This document shows, piece by piece, positions 9,159-20,700 of a DNA stretch of 32,026 nucleotides. The stretch is from Planctomycetota bacterium (GTDB lineage Bacteria > Planctomycetota > Phycisphaerae > UBA1845), in the NCBI GenBank assembly GCA_022562105.1, contig JADFPW010000005.1:1-32026 (forward strand), in the 5' to 3' direction. The notes beneath the pieces are model-generated. The model did no database searches, had not been told where the DNA came from, and worked only from the letters and a program-made list of their open reading frames with translations. The first letter of the stretch is position 1; every line of letters starts with the position of its first letter. The position numbers and the translations under genes are program-made.

Positions 9159-9410
9159 ATGCTAGTCCTATCCCGAATGCGTGATCAAACGATCATGATC
9201 GGCGACGACGTCGAGATCACGATCGTTGATATACGAGGAGACAAGGTTCGATTGGGGATCACGGCGCCATCGCATATTCCCGTCCATCGCAAGGAGGTCT
9301 ACGATGCGATCCAGGCCGAGAACATGCGAGCGGCGCAATTGAACCCCGAGGACGTGTCACCGGTTACGGAAGCAGACAAGGACCGTCCCGCGCCCACCAA
9401 GAGGCGGTGA
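9159..9410 (+). CDS. csrA: Carbon storage / translational regulator CsrA
   Basis: [55 protein letters not shown] is canonical CsrA; SD within CAGGAAGGAG. Confidence 0.98.
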   Translation: MLVLSRMRDQTIMIGDDVEITIVDIRGDKVRLGITAPSHIPVHRKEVYDAIQAENMRAAQLNPEDVSPVTEADKDRPAPTKRR

Positions 9411-9500
9411 GCGGGGCGGGCGAGGTGCTGAGGTCATGGTCCACCGTCGGGTGGGTCTCCGGCGACGACGCCGATCGTGTTTCACGACCGTCGTAGTCAG

Positions 9501-9518
9501 GCAATCAAGGAGGATTGC
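9501..9518 (+). promoter_or_regulatory. Hairpin with SD/GGA in the loop in the flagellin 5' leader (candidate CsrA-binding site)
   Basis: GCAATC-AAGGAG-GATTGC: perfect 6-bp stem, loop AAGGAG holding the SD and a GGA, 2 nt before ATG 9521. fliW and csrA lie immediately upstream. Confidence 0.7.
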
Positions 9519-9520
9519 TC

Positions 9521-11038
9521 ATGGGTATAACTATTACCAACCTATCGTCCGTGGTCGCCCAGCGTAGCCTGGGTGTCAGTTCGCGTCAGTTGGCTTTGTC
9601 GCTCGAGCGGCTGTCCAGCGGGTTGCGGATCAACCGCGGGGCCGATGATCCCGCCGGTTTGATCGTGTCTGAGCGATTGCGCGCCGAGATCGCCGCCGTC
9701 AACCAGGCCATCGACAACAGCAACCGGGCCATCAACGTGATCGCCACCACCGAGGGGGCCCTCAACGAGATCAACGCCCTGCTCATCGATATTCAGGCGC
9801 TGATCCTCGAAGCGGCCAACAGCGGCGCCTTCTCCGATGCGGAGGTCGAGGCCAACCAGCTCCAGATCGACTCGGCCATCGATTCGATCACTCGGATCGC
9901 CAATACCACCACATTCGCCGGGCAAAAGTTGCTCGACGGGTCGCTGGACTATGTCACCAGCGGGGTGGTCACCTCGGAGATCGCCCAGGTCAGTGTGTTG
10001 GGCGCCAAGTTCGGAAGCCGAGACTTCATTCCGGTGGACATGCTGGTATCCCTGTCCGCCCTTCAGGGGGAACTGGTTTTTCCGGCGTCGGCCACCGGCC
10101 CGGACGCGGTGACCGTCGACGTCCAGGGTGCTGATGGGATCATCACCCTGGACTTCCCAGCCAGCTCCACGGCGGACGCCATCATCACCTCCATCAATAA
10201 CCAGTCGGATGCGACGGCGGTGCAAGCATCGGCCGCCGGGTACATCGACGGTTCCAGTCCACCGGTGGCCTCCAGCGTCTTGATCCACACCGAGGGATAC
10301 GGAAGCAGCACCTTCGTCCGCGTCGAGAAGATCGCTGGCGACGGGACGTTTGACCTCTTCACCCGCGTCGCGTCCACCGTGCCCGGCCTGCCAGACTACT
10401 CCCAGCCAGCCACACTGGCCGATGGGCGGGACGCGATTGCCACGATCAACGGAGCCTCGACGACGGCCGACGGCCTGAAGCTCTCTCTGAACACCAGTCT
10501 GCTGGACATGAAAGTCACGCTCGATGCAATCTACGGGGCTGACAACCCGCTCTTCGACTCCGCCGTCAAGGCCCTGCGGCGCACCTTTGTCATAACCCGC
10601 GGCGGAGCGTTGTTCCAGTTGGGCCCGCACGTCAACACCAACGAGCAGGAGAGCATCGGCGTAGGCAGCATGCAAGCCAACAAGCTGGGCAACCGTCTCG
10701 TCGGCTTCCTCTCCGAACTGCAGAGTGGTCAGCCCAACGCGCTGAGGACGGAGAACTTCCAGGAGGCATCCGACATCATCGACGAAGTCATCTCTCAGGT
10801 GACGGGCCTGCGAGGCCGGCTGGGATCGTTCGAGCGGAATACGCTTCAGACCAACGTCAACCAGTTGGGGATCACGGCCGAAAACCTGACCGCTTCGGAA
10901 TCGACGATCCGGGATACCGACTTCGCCGCCGAAACCGCGGAGTTGACCCGAGCTCAGGTGTTGGTGTCGGCTGGAACCAGTATTCTCGCTATCGCCAACG
11001 CCCAGCAGCAGAACATCCTCGCCCTGCTCGGCGGATAA
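9521..11038 (+). CDS. fliC: Flagellin
   Basis: N-terminus ITITNLSSVVAQRSLGVSSRQLALSLERLSSGLRINRGADDPAGLIVSERLRAEI and C-terminus ENLTASESTIRDTDFAAETAELTRAQVLVSAGTSILAIANAQQQNILALLGG are diagnostic. ATG 9521 fits the SD better than TTG 9515. Confidence 0.97.
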   Translation: MGITITNLSSVVAQRSLGVSSRQLALSLERLSSGLRINRGADDPAGLIVSERLRAEIAAVNQAIDNSNRAINVIATTEGALNEINALLIDIQALILEAANSGAFSDAEVEANQLQIDSAIDSITRIANTTTFAGQKLLDGSLDYVTSGVVTSEIAQVSVLGAKFGSRDFIPVDMLVSLSALQGELVFPASATGPDAVTVDVQGADGIITLDFPASSTADAIITSINNQSDATAVQASAAGYIDGSSPPVASSVLIHTEGYGSSTFVRVEKIAGDGTFDLFTRVASTVPGLPDYSQPATLADGRDAIATINGASTTADGLKLSLNTSLLDMKVTLDAIYGADNPLFDSAVKALRRTFVITRGGALFQLGPHVNTNEQESIGVGSMQANKLGNRLVGFLSELQSGQPNALRTENFQEASDIIDEVISQVTGLRGRLGSFERNTLQTNVNQLGITAENLTASESTIRDTDFAAETAELTRAQVLVSAGTSILAIANAQQQNILALLGG

Positions 11039-11090
11039 TCGCCGCCGATCGAGGCCAGTAGCTAATCGCATCGCCGCTTGGAGCGCCGTT

Positions 11091-11120
11091 GGCATCGTCG
11101 GGATCCACTCCCACGATGCC
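11091..11120 (+). terminator. Stem-loop downstream of flagellin (possible terminator or 3' stabilising hairpin)
   Basis: GGCATCGT-C-GGGA-TCCAC-TCCC-ACGATGCC, 12 bp with one bulge; no clear U-tract. Confidence 0.4.
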
Positions 11121-11247
11121 CGCGGTGCCCGCCGTTTCGCCGACCGGTGGGCGGACGCCCGCCCCGATCGCAGAGGAGCTTCAGGTTGAGCGTCCTGCCG
11201 CAGCCGGCCGAGTTGCGACAATCCTCCCGAGCGTGTAATTCAGGTCA

Positions 11248-11742
11248 ATGGTCATAGGGGTCATGTCGGACAGCCACGGCCGCGCGGATCGCGTGCATGA
11301 CGCCTGCGCCCTATTCGACGAGCTCGGCGTCGAGCATCTGATCCACTGTGGGGACGTCGGGGGCACTGACGTTCTCGACGAACTCGTCGGTCGAGCTTGC
11401 AATTTCGTCTGGGGAAACATGGATTTCCCCGACCACGCGATTCGCGCTTACCTGCATTCCGTCGGCCTGCCGTGGCCCGAACGATCTCCCGTTTCCTTGG
11501 TATTGGACGGCAAACGCTTGCTGATCTTCCACGGCCATGAACCGGGCGTGATGGAGCGAGCACCGACCCTGGACGCCGACTACGCCTTTCACGGCCACAC
11601 CCACCAGTGTCGCGACGAACGATTCGGTAGATTGCGCGTTATCAATCCCGGCGCACTGGCCCGTGCAGCGCGCCACACGGTAGCCACTCTCAACTTGAGC
11701 ACCGACGTACTCACCTTCCACGAGATCCCTTCGACGGGCTAG
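11248..11742 (+). CDS. YfcE/MJ0936-type metallophosphoesterase
   Basis: GVMSDSHGRADRV...HLIHCGDVGG...VWGNMD...LLIFHGHEPG...FHGHTHQCRDERFGRLRVINPGAL: calcineurin-like phosphoesterase motifs (D-x-H, GD, GN-D, GHTH). Confidence 0.93.
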   Translation: MVIGVMSDSHGRADRVHDACALFDELGVEHLIHCGDVGGTDVLDELVGRACNFVWGNMDFPDHAIRAYLHSVGLPWPERSPVSLVLDGKRLLIFHGHEPGVMERAPTLDADYAFHGHTHQCRDERFGRLRVINPGALARAARHTVATLNLSTDVLTFHEIPSTG

Positions 11743-11775
11743 TACAGCAGCTCAGTCGAACTGCCACGTAGCCCT

Positions 11776-11859
11776 ATCCGAGCCGCAACCGTGAGAGAGC
11801 GGTTTCCTGCGACAGAGCGTCATGCGACGCTACCGCTCCCTGACGGTCGCGGCTCGGAT
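11776..11859 (+). repeat. Full palindromic element of the GAGCCGCGACCGTGAGGGAGCGG family
   Basis: ATCCGAGCCGCAACCGTGAGAGAGCGGT (11776-11803) versus ACCGCTCCCTGACGGTCGCGGCTCGGAT (11832-11859): 25/28 complementary, with inner hairpin AGCGTC-ATGC-GACGCT. Confidence 0.85.
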
Positions 11860-11884
11860 TGTCGCGATTGTTTTGCGACAATCC
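11856..11884 (+). repeat. Perfect 10-bp inverted repeat abutting the palindromic element
   Basis: GGATTGTCGC (11856-11865) / GCGACAATCC (11875-11884), 9-nt loop. Confidence 0.7.
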
Positions 11885-11985
11885 GCCAATCGCGGCTGGC
11901 TGGTTGCGATTCGCCTGGACGAACCGTTATCATGACCTCTGCGGGCGATCTCGACGGATCGCCCGAGTGAGGAGGGAATACAATC

Positions 11986-14385
11986 ATGCGGTCACGCCCT
12001 GGTGTCGGAATCGGTGTATTGGTGCCAGTCGTCGTGCTTGCATCGCGGACGTTGATCGCGGCTTCGGGTGACTTCGATGCCCGGCGGGCGCTGGCGATTA
12101 GTTATCGGCCTTCCGCTACGGAGTTGATCGACCTTGACGGAGACGAGGATCTCGATCTCATCGTCGTCTGCGCCGGCGAGTTTGCCGGCGACCAATGGAA
12201 CGGAAGCGTCCTGCACGTTTTCGAGAACCCCAGGGACGGCCACTTCGGCGAGCCCGTAACCTATGCCGTCCCCTCCGCCCCCAGCGGACTGGCCGTGGCC
12301 GATCTTGACGGGGATCTGGATCCGGATCTGGTAACGGCCAACGCCGCTCCGGATAACCTGCAAGTGTTGCTTAACGACGGCGACGGCGGATTCTCCCTCG
12401 CCGCGGTGATCCCCGTCGGCATCGATCCGGTCGCCGTGGTCGCCGCTGACTTCGACGGCGATGGGGACATCGACCTGGCGTCGGCCGATCAATTCGGATT
12501 CGGAATCTCGGTCGCCTTCAACAACGGCGACGCCACCTTCCCTATCGTGGAGACTCATTTCATCGGGTTCTTGACCGACAGCTTACAGGCCGGCGACCTG
12601 GACGACGACGGCGATACCGACATCCTGGTCTTCCTCAACGGGACGGCCAAAATGCTGGCCAACGATGGGAGCGGCGGGTTCGGATCGTCATCTCCCATCG
12701 GGATCAGCGCCGTCGACAGCCGGGCGCAACTTTGCCGGTTCGACGCCGACGATACGCTCGATCTGGTCAGCGGATCATCCGTGTGGCTGGGCAATGGCGA
12801 TGGAACATTCGCTACCCCTGCCCTCGCCACGGGAATGGCCGACGACCACGTGCGATGTGTCGATCTCAATGGCGATACGTTCAATGACGTGGTCACCGGG
12901 GCCGCCGCCGCCCTGGGCGATGGGGACGGAATGCTCGGCGATCCCATCGATTTCGACCCGCCGCCGGATAGCGGCCCGATCGCCGTCGGTGATTTCGACT
13001 CAGATGCGATCGTCGATCTGGTACGCCTGCAGGCCGGTGTGGCCGGCCCGATCGGATTCGCCGTGCTGCTCCCCGGAAACGGCGACGGGTCGGTCCCGGT
13101 GTTCCCCCGCGTTCCCGCCGGTGACAGCGTGTGGTCACTGCACGCCGCCGATGTCAACGGCGACGATCGCCTCGACGCCCTGGTGGCCAACATCGGAACG
13201 CCGTTCGGACAATTCAACGACGGATCGGTCTCCGTCCTGACCGGAAACGGCGATGGCACGCTGAATCCGTTGACCTCGCACGCCGCCGGCGATTACGTTC
13301 GAACGGTTTCCACCGCCGATCTGACCGGCGACAACGCTCCGGAAATGGTGGTAACCAACTTCGACGAGCACACCGCATCGCTGTTCATCAATGACGGCGG
13401 TGGCGGGTTTGGAGCGCGGATTCCCGTCGACACGGGTGACAATCCCGAGGCCGTCGACTTCGCCGATTTCGACGCCGACGGCCACCTCGATATCGCCGTC
13501 GCCGACTATGGGCTAGGGGCGACGCCCGCGTCCGTCACCATCCTGTTCGGAGACGGGACCGGCCAGTTTTCGTCCACGGCGACCATCAACCTCACCGGCC
13601 ACGCGGCGGTGGGCGTCGTCGCTGTCGATCTGGACGGCAACACCTCCCCCGATCTGGCCATCGCCTGCGCCGGCCGCTTCTTCGACGGCGATTTCACCAA
13701 CTTCGGCTTGTACGTCGTGCTCAATAACGGCGACGGTTCGTTTGGTTCTGAAACGTCGTATGCAACCGAACATCTGCCGCGGACGGTCAGCGCTGCCGAC
13801 GCGAATCTGGACGGCCACATCGATCTATGGGTGACCGCCAACGGCCCCATCGAATCCGTACTGCTGGTCGGCGAGGTCACCACGTTCCTCAACAACGGAG
13901 ATGGAACCTTCTCATCATCGGCGATCACCGAACTGACCCACGACCATTTCGCCGCCCGGGCCGCTGACCTCAACGACGACGGTGTCATCGACCTCGCCGT
14001 GCCCTATTTGGGGGCGAGCGTCGTCACCATCCTTTGGGGCGACGGGACCGGGGGATTCGCCGGCCGATCCCACTACGCCACCGCGACGGAGCCGCGCGGC
14101 ATCGCCACCGGGGACTTCACCGGCGACGGCGTCCTCGACCTGGCCATCGCTCATAGCGACATCAATGAACTCGGTCTAATCGTGGCCACATCGGCGGTCT
14201 GCGAGGGCGACGCCAACGGCGACGGGACGGTCGATCCGTTGGACAGCGGGTATGTGCTCGCTCGTTTCGGCTGCCCGGTAGGGACCGGTGATCCCAGTTG
14301 CGACGCTGCCGATCAGAACGGCGACGGCAACGTCGATCCGCTCGACAGTGGTTTCATCCTGGCCCGGTTCGGGGAGTGCCCGTAG
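11986..14385 (+). CDS. Secreted VCBS/FG-GAP beta-propeller protein with dockerin-like C-terminal tail
   Basis: GAGGAGG SD, N-terminal hydrophobic segment, about 14 FG-GAP repeats (e.g. VAVVAADFDGDGDIDLASADQFG...), tail CEGDANGDGTVDPLDSGYVLARFGCPVGTGDPSCDAADQNGDGNVDPLDSGFILARFGECP. Confidence 0.9.
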   Translation: MRSRPGVGIGVLVPVVVLASRTLIAASGDFDARRALAISYRPSATELIDLDGDEDLDLIVVCAGEFAGDQWNGSVLHVFENPRDGHFGEPVTYAVPSAPSGLAVADLDGDLDPDLVTANAAPDNLQVLLNDGDGGFSLAAVIPVGIDPVAVVAADFDGDGDIDLASADQFGFGISVAFNNGDATFPIVETHFIGFLTDSLQAGDLDDDGDTDILVFLNGTAKMLANDGSGGFGSSSPIGISAVDSRAQLCRFDADDTLDLVSGSSVWLGNGDGTFATPALATGMADDHVRCVDLNGDTFNDVVTGAAAALGDGDGMLGDPIDFDPPPDSGPIAVGDFDSDAIVDLVRLQAGVAGPIGFAVLLPGNGDGSVPVFPRVPAGDSVWSLHAADVNGDDRLDALVANIGTPFGQFNDGSVSVLTGNGDGTLNPLTSHAAGDYVRTVSTADLTGDNAPEMVVTNFDEHTASLFINDGGGGFGARIPVDTGDNPEAVDFADFDADGHLDIAVADYGLGATPASVTILFGDGTGQFSSTATINLTGHAAVGVVAVDLDGNTSPDLAIACAGRFFDGDFTNFGLYVVLNNGDGSFGSETSYATEHLPRTVSAADANLDGHIDLWVTANGPIESVLLVGEVTTFLNNGDGTFSSSAITELTHDHFAARAADLNDDGVIDLAVPYLGASVVTILWGDGTGGFAGRSHYATATEPRGIATGDFTGDGVLDLAIAHSDINELGLIVATSAVCEGDANGDGTVDPLDSGYVLARFGCPVGTGDPSCDAADQNGDGNVDPLDSGFILARFGECP
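14200..14385 (+). repeat. Dockerin-like C-terminal tail module, copy 1
   Basis: Two DxNGDGxVDPLDSGxxLARFG loops plus conserved Cys; near-identical to the four other copies. Confidence 0.9.
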
Positions 14386-14773
14386 TCAATTCGTCCCGGT
14401 TCGGTCAGCCTCTCCCCCAATGGCCGCCGGCCAGGACCGCGGACGACCCCCCGGGCCAAGGCTTGACGACGAAAAAATCGCCATTCCACATGGCGCGAAT
14501 CGGCGATTTGACACTCATATCGGGGGTGGGATGGGGTCTGACCAGGGAATTATGCCCCATTCTAAAGATTCCGGGCGGTGAGGTGTTAGATTCGGGCGCC
14601 CCGTGCAGGAGTAGTAGTGGACCGGGGTGGCGGTGCAGGCCGACAAAGCTCGTCTACTCACCTCGTCCGCGAGATCGAGATGTGGTACAATCCCCGGAGC
14701 GTCGGCCCAGGGCCGGACGGGCCATCTCTGGGATTTGAGGACCGAACGCATGCTTTCCAAAGGAGGCTGTGCC

Positions 14774-17700
14774 ATGTCAGTTTCCAAGAGATTCGCGCGA
14801 ATTCTCATCGGGATCGCCACGTTAATCACCGGGCTCGGTGGTGCCGTTCTCCCGGTGGCCAGGGCTGAATGTCCGAGGTTGTTCCCGGGCGATGGGCTCT
14901 ACGCCGTAGGATATGATCCCGATTCAATCGCCGTCGGCGATCTGGATGGCGATGGGGACATCGACCTCGCCGTGCCGAACCGTTCCGACGAGGCCAACAT
15001 CTCCATCCTGCTAAACAACGGCGATGGCACCTTCGCGGGGGACGTGCGCTACGGCGTGGGGGTTCATCCCGAATTCGTCGCCATCGGCGATCTGGACGGG
15101 GATGGCGACGCCGACTTGGCGGTGTCGAATTCCGCAGATGACAGCGTCTCCATACTGCTGAACAACGGCGACGGAACCTTCGCTGCGGATGTGACCTACG
15201 GCGCCGGAGATAAACCCGACGCCCTGGCCATCGGCGATCTGGACGGGGATGGCTACGCCGACCTCGTCGTGGCGAACGAGGAAAGCGACAACGTGTCGGT
15301 CCTGCTGAACCACGGCGATGGCACCTTTGACGACCATGTGCTTTACGACGTGGGGAACCGGCCCAGCTCCGTGGCGATCGGCGACCTGGATGGAGATGGG
15401 GACGCCGACCTCGCGGTGGGGAACGAGTTGAGCGGGAGCGTCTCGGTACTTCTGAACCAGGGCGACGGCACATTCGCTGCAGCTGTCCCCTACGACGTGC
15501 AGGGTGGCGTCCTCTTGGTGGGCATCGGTGATTTGGACGGTGATGGAGATCCCGATCTGGCCACACTGCACGAATTCGCCAGAACTCTCTCCATATTACT
15601 CAACGACGGTGACGGCGTATTCTCCCTGGATGCATCTTACCAACTGCCGGACACTCCCTCTTTCGCGGCCCTTGGTGATCTGGACGGAGATGGGGACACG
15701 GATGTGGCCATCACATACGGGGTCGGCATTGTCGGCGTACGATACAATAACGGCGAAGGCACCTTCGCCGACGAGCTGCTCAAACAACTCTTAGCCAACC
15801 CCGTGGCCGTGGGAATCGGCGATTTTGACGCCGATGGCGACGCCGACCTGGCCGTAGTGGACAATGGCGGTAGTGGTAGCAACACCGTCTTGGTCCTGCT
15901 GAACAACAACAACGACGGCACCTTCGGTGAAGACGGCGATGTGTTATATGAGTTGGGAAATGGTCCCGGCCGCGTAGCCATCGCTGATCTGGACGGGGAT
16001 GGAGATGCGGATTTGGCTGTGGTGAATGGGACAAGTGACGATATTTCGCTGCTGCTGAACAACGGCGACGGCACCTTCGCCGAGCAAGTGGTCTTCGACC
16101 CAGGGTTTGATCCCTATTCTTTCGTCATCACCGCCGATCTGGACGAGGATGGGGACGTCGACCTGGCCGTGCTGGTGAATGTAGGGGGAATCGGCAAGGT
16201 CGCCGTACTGCTGAACGACGGCAACGCATCCTTCACCACCGATGGGCTCTACGACGCGGGAGACTTTCCTGCCCACCTGCTGAGCGCCGATCTGGACGGG
16301 GATGGGGACGCCGACCTGGCCGTGGCCAAGCCTAGCTACTCCGACGGCTCGGTGACCGTGCTGCTCAACAACGGTCACGCCACCTTCGCCGACGAGGTGA
16401 CCTATTCGGCCGGAGCGATTATCACTTCCATGGCCGTCGGTGATCTGGACGGTGATGGGGATGCCGATCTGGCCCTGTCGCTCTGGGCCTATGACCTCAG
16501 CGTCATCCAGGTACTGTGGAACACCGGCGACGGCACCTTCCCCTCCCACAGCAACTTTGACGCGGAAGATGATCCTCGTGTCGTGGCCATCGGAGATGTG
16601 GACGGCGACGGGGACGCTGACATGGCCCTGACGACCGGCCAGAACTGGGGGGATCCCAACATCGTCATTGTACTGCTGAACGATGGCGCCGGCTCTTTCG
16701 CGGTCAGCGGATCCTTCGTTGTGGGTGACGATGCCTACACCGTGGCTATTGCCGACCTGGACGCGGACGGAGACGGCGATCTGGTCGTGGTCAACCCTGA
16801 TGACAACAACGTGCATGTATTGCTGAACGGCGGCGGCGCTTCCTTTGATCCTAATGACGTGTTGATCCGCGGCGTCGGGAATTCGCCTTACCGCGTGGCC
16901 GTCGGCGATCTGAACGGGGATGGGGCGCCCGACCTGGCCGTGACAAACTCTGGAAGCAACAACGTCTCCATACTGCTGAATCAATGTCCCCGGATTCACA
17001 ACCTCACCCAGGGGACGAATCACTCGACTATTCAGGCGGCCATCGATTCGGCCTCCACGGGTGACGTGATCGAGGTGGACCCGGGCACCTACTTCGAGAA
17101 CATCGATTTCCTGGACAAGGACATCACCGTGCGCAGCACCGATCCGCTGGATCCGGACGTGGTCGCCGACACGATCATTGACGGCGGTGGCGTGGATACG
17201 GTGGTGGTCCTCTCAGCCGGCGAGATCAGCGGCTTCACCATCACCGGCGGGGTCAACACGGGGACGCAGGCTGGCGGCGTACATGCCACCGGTACGGCTG
17301 TGGTCAGCTACAACATGATCACCGGCAACGTCGCCGACGAGGACGGTGGCGGGGTGGCTGCCACGGACGGCGCTGTGGTGCGCAACAACCGGATCACCTT
17401 CAACGAAGCCGGTGACGTAGGCGGAGGGGTCAATGCCAAGGGCAATTCATGGGTCATTGACAACTACATCGCCTTCAACGAGGCGACATCGGGTGGTGGC
17501 GGCCTCGGGGCTCTGGGCAATTGCATCATCCGCAACAACACCATCGTATTCAACTCCACCTCGGGCGACGGCGGCGGCGTACTCGCCGGGCTCAGCCCGG
17601 TCCTGCTGAACAACATCGTGGGTTTCTCCACGGACGGCGCGGGCATCCACGTGCTCGGCTCCGATGTGACCGCCGACTACAACTGCGTCTTCGGCAACCT

Positions 17701-20700
17701 GGACGGCGAGTACGCCGGCGACGCGGCGGCGGGTGCGAACGACTTGAATGTGGATCCGCAGCTCGGCGACGACCAGCTTCATATCCAGAGTCCCTCGCCC
17801 TGCATCAACGCCGGCGATCCCAGCCTGGTCCCGCTGCCGGATGAGACGGACATCGACGGTCAGGACCGCATCACGTTCGACCGAGTGGACATCGGCGCCG
17901 ACGAGGCCGGAGACTGCAATGGGAACGGCATTCTCGACACCGACGACATCGCGGAGGGCACCAGTCTGGACTGCAACCAAGACGGTATCCCTGATGAATG
18001 TGACGATCCGTTCAACGATTGCAACAACAACGGAGTCCTCGATGAGTGTGATATCGCAGAGGGACTGAGCGCGGATTGCAATGGCAACGGCATGCCCGAT
18101 GAGTGCGAACTCGAGGCCAACGACTGCAACGGCGACTCGATTCCGGATGACTGCGACATTTCTTCCGGAACGAGCCAGGACTGCACCGCCAATGGGATTC
18201 CCGACGAATGTGAACCGGACTGCAACAGCAACGGCCTGGCGGACACTTGCGATCTTGCAGTTGGGACGAGCCAGGACTGCAACGCAAATGAAATCCCTGA
18301 TGAATGTGACATTGCAAGCGGTGCTAGCGAGGACTGCAACCTGAACGAGATCCCCGACGAATGCGAGCCGGATTGCAACGGAAACGAGATTTCGGACGAG
18401 TGCGATCTGACGGAAGGGACAAGTCTGGACTGCAACGCGAATGGCATCCCTGACGAGTGTGAAGACCTGTTCATCGAGCAGATCATCACCACCGAGGCGA
18501 ACTTCGCCCAGTCCGTCTTCGCGGCGGACCTGGACGGCGACGGGGACATCGACGTCCTCTCGGCATCAGACGGTGACGATAAGATCGCTTGGTACGCGAA
18601 CACAAATGGCCTGGGGAACTTCGGCGCGCAGCAGGTCATCACCACCGCAGCAAGCGGCGCCCAGTCCGTCTTCGCGGCGGACCTGGACGGCGACGGGGAC
18701 ATCGACGTCCTCTCTGCATCCGTCAGCGATGACAAGATCGCGTGGTACGAGAACACCGATGGGCTGGGGAGTTTCGGTCCGCAGCAGATCATCACCACCC
18801 AGGCGAACTACGCCCGGTCTGTCTTCGCGGCGGATCTGGACGGCGACGGGGACATCGATGTCCTCTCGGCATCCGGTAATGACGACAAGATCGCATGGTA
18901 CGAGAACACTGACGGGCTGGGAAGCTTCGGAGCGCAGCAAATCATCACCACTACAGCCGAGTTTGCCGCATCCGTCTTTGCGGCCGACCTCGACGGAGAC
19001 GGCGATCTAGACGTCCTCTCGGCATCAGAAAGTGACGACAAGATCGCCTGGTACGAGAACACCGACGGGCTGGGGAGCTTCGGACCGGAGCAGATTATCA
19101 CCACTACGGCGGTCGCGGCCTCGTCCGTCTTCGCGGCGGACCTGGACAGCGACGGGGACAACGACGTGCTTTCGGCATCCAGAGCTAACGAAATCGCGTG
19201 GTATGAGAACACCGACGGGCTGGGAAGCTTCGGTCCACCGCAGATCATCACGAACGCAGCGGACGACCCCTATTCCGTCTTCGCCGCGGACTTGGACGGC
19301 GATGGGGACAATGATGTTCTCTCTGCTTCAAACGACGACAATGATATCGCTTGGTACGAGAACACCGACGGGCTGGGGAGCTTCGGTTCCGAGCAGATCA
19401 TCGACAGCTTTGCGCTAGGCACCAGGTCCGTTTTCGCGGCGGATCTGGACGGCGACGGGGATCCCGACGTCCTCTCGGCATCCGCTGGTGACGACAAGAT
19501 CTCCTGGTACGCCACCCCGGATCTTATCAGGGACTGCAACGCCAACGGCGTGCCCGATAGTTGCGACATTGTCGCCGGCACCAGCCAGGACTCCGACGAA
19601 AACGGAATCCCCGACGAGTGCGAAACACTCGGCGCCCACAATATGACTCAGGGTACGAGCTACCCGACCATTCAGCAGGCCATCAATTCGGCCTCGCCTG
19701 GCGACGTGATCGAGGTGGATCCGGGAGCGTACCTCGAGAACCTCGACTTCCTGGCCAAGGACATCACCGTGCGCAGCACCGATCCGCTGGATCCAGACGT
19801 TGTGGGCACTACCACTATCGCTGGGGCTGGAATCGGGACGGTGGTGGTCCTCTCAGCCGGCGAGATCAGCGGATTCACCATCACCGGCGGGGTCAACACG
19901 GGCACCCAGGCCGGCGGCGTACATGCCACCGGTACGGCTGTGGTCAGCTACAACGTGATCACCGGCAACGTCGCGGATGACGACGGCGGCGGAGTGACGG
20001 CCACCGACAGCGCCGTGGTGCGCAACAACCGGATCACCTTCAACGAGGCCGGTGATGTTGGAGGAGGTGTCAACGCCAAGGGCGATTCAGTGGTCATCGA
20101 CAACTACATCGCGTTTAACGAGGCGACATCGGGAGGCGGCGGGCTGGGCGCGTTGTTCAACGCCACGATCCGCAACAACACCATCGTATTCAACTCCTCC
20201 TCCGGCGACGGCGGCGGCGTACTCGCCGGGCTCAGCCCGTTTCTCCTGAACAACATCGTGGCATTCTCCTCCGACGGTGCAGGCATCCACGTGCTCGGCT
20301 CCAACGTGACCGCCGACTACAACTGCGTCTTCGGCAACTTCGACGGCGAATACTCCGGAGACGCGGTGGCGGGTGCGAACGACCTGAACGTCGACCCGCT
20401 GCTCGGCGCCGACGAGCTCCACCTGTCTGAATCGTCGCCGGCGATTGACGCCGGCGATCCCTCCGCGGTCCTGCTCGACGGCGAGACCGACATCGACAAC
20501 GAGGAACGCGTCAGCAACGACATCGTGGACATTGGCTGCGATGAGGTGCTCGCTGTCACGTGCGAAGGCGACGCCAACGGCGACGGGACGGTGGATCCAC
20601 TGGATTCAGGCTACGTGCTCGCTCGTTTCGGCTGCCCGGTTGGAACAGGCGATCCCAGTTGCGACGCTGCCGATCAGAACGGCGACGGCAACGTCGATCC

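Noticed and set aside
9470-9477. Possible sigma-28 -10 box GCCGATCG upstream of flagellin
   Set aside because: Only 6/8 match to GCCGATAA and no TAAA-type -35 at the right spacing; not reported as a promoter.
9542-11221. 559 aa antisense ORF opposite flagellin
   Set aside because: Overlaps a certain flagellin gene completely; composition (R/G/D/V-rich) is typical of high-GC antisense shadow frames; no family features.
14475-14509. Inverted repeat AAATCGCC / GGCGATTT before the giant gene
   Set aside because: Short 8-bp arms with a 19-nt loop and no supporting context; likely chance.
15944-17023. 359 aa and other antisense ORFs across the VCBS repeats (e.g. 12992-13485, 22436-23068)
   Set aside because: Repetitive antisense translations (VQIADGH..., VVQQYGDV...) simply mirror the DLDGDGD / LLNNGDGTF repeats on the + strand.
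17912-18467. Tandem repeats considered as a CRISPR array
   Set aside because: Periodicity lies in the coding frame (DCN...DEC peptide repeats) with variable unit lengths and degenerate nucleotides; no palindromic repeat/spacer structure and no cas genes.
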